From positions 129,948-193,947 of the forward strand of contig JBFMCR010000014.1 of assembly GCA_040754425.1 (NCBI GenBank): a stretch of 64,000 nt of DNA, given 5' to 3'. This document shows, in pieces, positions 63,870 to 64,000 of this stretch; the stretch's first letter is position 1; every line of letters starts with the position of its first letter. A model generated the notes under the pieces. It worked only from the letters and a program-made list of their open reading frames with translations. It had not been told where the DNA came from and ran no database searches. The position numbers and the translations under genes were made by a program. Source of the DNA: UBA6918 sp040754425. GTDB taxonomy: Bacteria > Pseudomonadota > Gammaproteobacteria > Burkholderiales > Thiobacillaceae.

Positions 63870-64000
63870 CAGGGGCTAGGAGTCTGCGCGGCAGAAGCCC
63901 TGGACAGCCAAAGATAAGCGACAATATCACATGCCTACCTCCTACCTTCCCTACACCCCTGGCCAGTCCTTGCTTTTACCGCCCTCGGTGGACGAATGGC
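63870..64000 (+). mobile_element. Left end of an IS1182-type insertion sequence (partial)
   Basis: A transposase frame of IS1182 type starts at 63931. The element boundary must lie between the egtD start (63864) and this frame. GGCTAGGAGTCTGCGCGGCA at 63873-63892 is a candidate terminal repeat, but the other end is outside the window. Confidence 0.6.
63931..64000 (+). CDS. IS1182 family transposase (N-terminal fragment, runs off window)
   Basis: MPTSYLPYTPGQSLLLPPSV followed by DEW matches the IS1182/IS1182-like transposase start (Y.PY.P.Q..LLPPS..EWLPE). Only 23 codons are visible. The gene is divergent from egtD across 66 bp. Confidence 0.7.
   Translation, partial: MPTSYLPYTPGQSLLLPPSVDEW

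Overview
The window is a GC-rich, densely coded bacterial chromosome segment. Gene content and order point to a betaproteobacterium. The left half has the arrangement leuC-leuD-leuB-asd-fimV-truA-trpF-trpB-trpA-accD-folC-(SPOR)-cvpA-purF-metZ on the minus strand, which is typical of that class. Small c-type cytochromes, a SulP anion carrier, an Rnf/Rsx complex and a two-subunit pyruvate dehydrogenase E1 would suit a respiratory, possibly chemolithotrophic, Nitrosomonadales-like organism. That placement is inference. I see no rRNA, tRNA, CRISPR array or prophage. One insertion sequence begins at the right edge.

Layout. 1-20,000 (minus strand): amino-acid and housekeeping biosynthesis. It covers metZ, purF, cvpA, a SPOR protein, folC, accD, trpABF, truA, an EcfT-like membrane protein, fimV, asd, leuB, leuD, a 52-residue entericidin-type lipoprotein, leuC, an MFS carrier, aroC and a small orphan antitoxin-like gene. 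An M17 aminopeptidase follows. 21,588-27,415 (plus): pyruvate dehydrogenase E1 alpha and beta, then one 997-residue protein that fuses the whole E2 (two lipoyl domains, PSBD, acyltransferase) to the whole E3 (dihydrolipoyl dehydrogenase), then a MerB-fold protein without the catalytic Cys. 27,441-34,432 (plus): a CZB-GGDEF cyclase, prfC, pyrD, kup and ald. 34,587-41,122 (plus): rsxABCDGE, a 47-residue basic protein, nth and a DUF1841 gene. 41,172-48,609: two mono-haem cytochromes c (minus), a SulP carrier, and a hybrid kinase / DivK-like regulator / HD-GYP regulator operon. 48,685-63,864: mixed genes including a PduO-type adenosyltransferase, proB, rlmM, an aminotransferase, a thioredoxin, rmuC, a nuclease, mtfA, typA, a truncated haemoglobin and an egtD-like gene. 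From about 63,870 an IS1182-type element enters.

The most interesting items are four. (1) metZ has a compact control region: a promoter overlapping the purF stop codon, a candidate SAM-II riboswitch starting at the predicted +1, an intrinsic terminator, and a ribosome binding site directly behind it. (2) The E2-E3 fusion replaces separate aceF and lpd genes, carries Asn where the E2 active site normally has Asp, and is followed by the odd MerB-like gene. (3) A dispersed family of long imperfect intergenic hairpins has purine-rich arms built of 8-9 nt direct repeats. At least seven copies share related loop cores, one copy holds a second palindrome inside its loop, and related palindromes lie elsewhere. 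(4) Several small genes are embedded in operons by ATGA overlaps.

All calls were made by reading the sequence. No database search was run.
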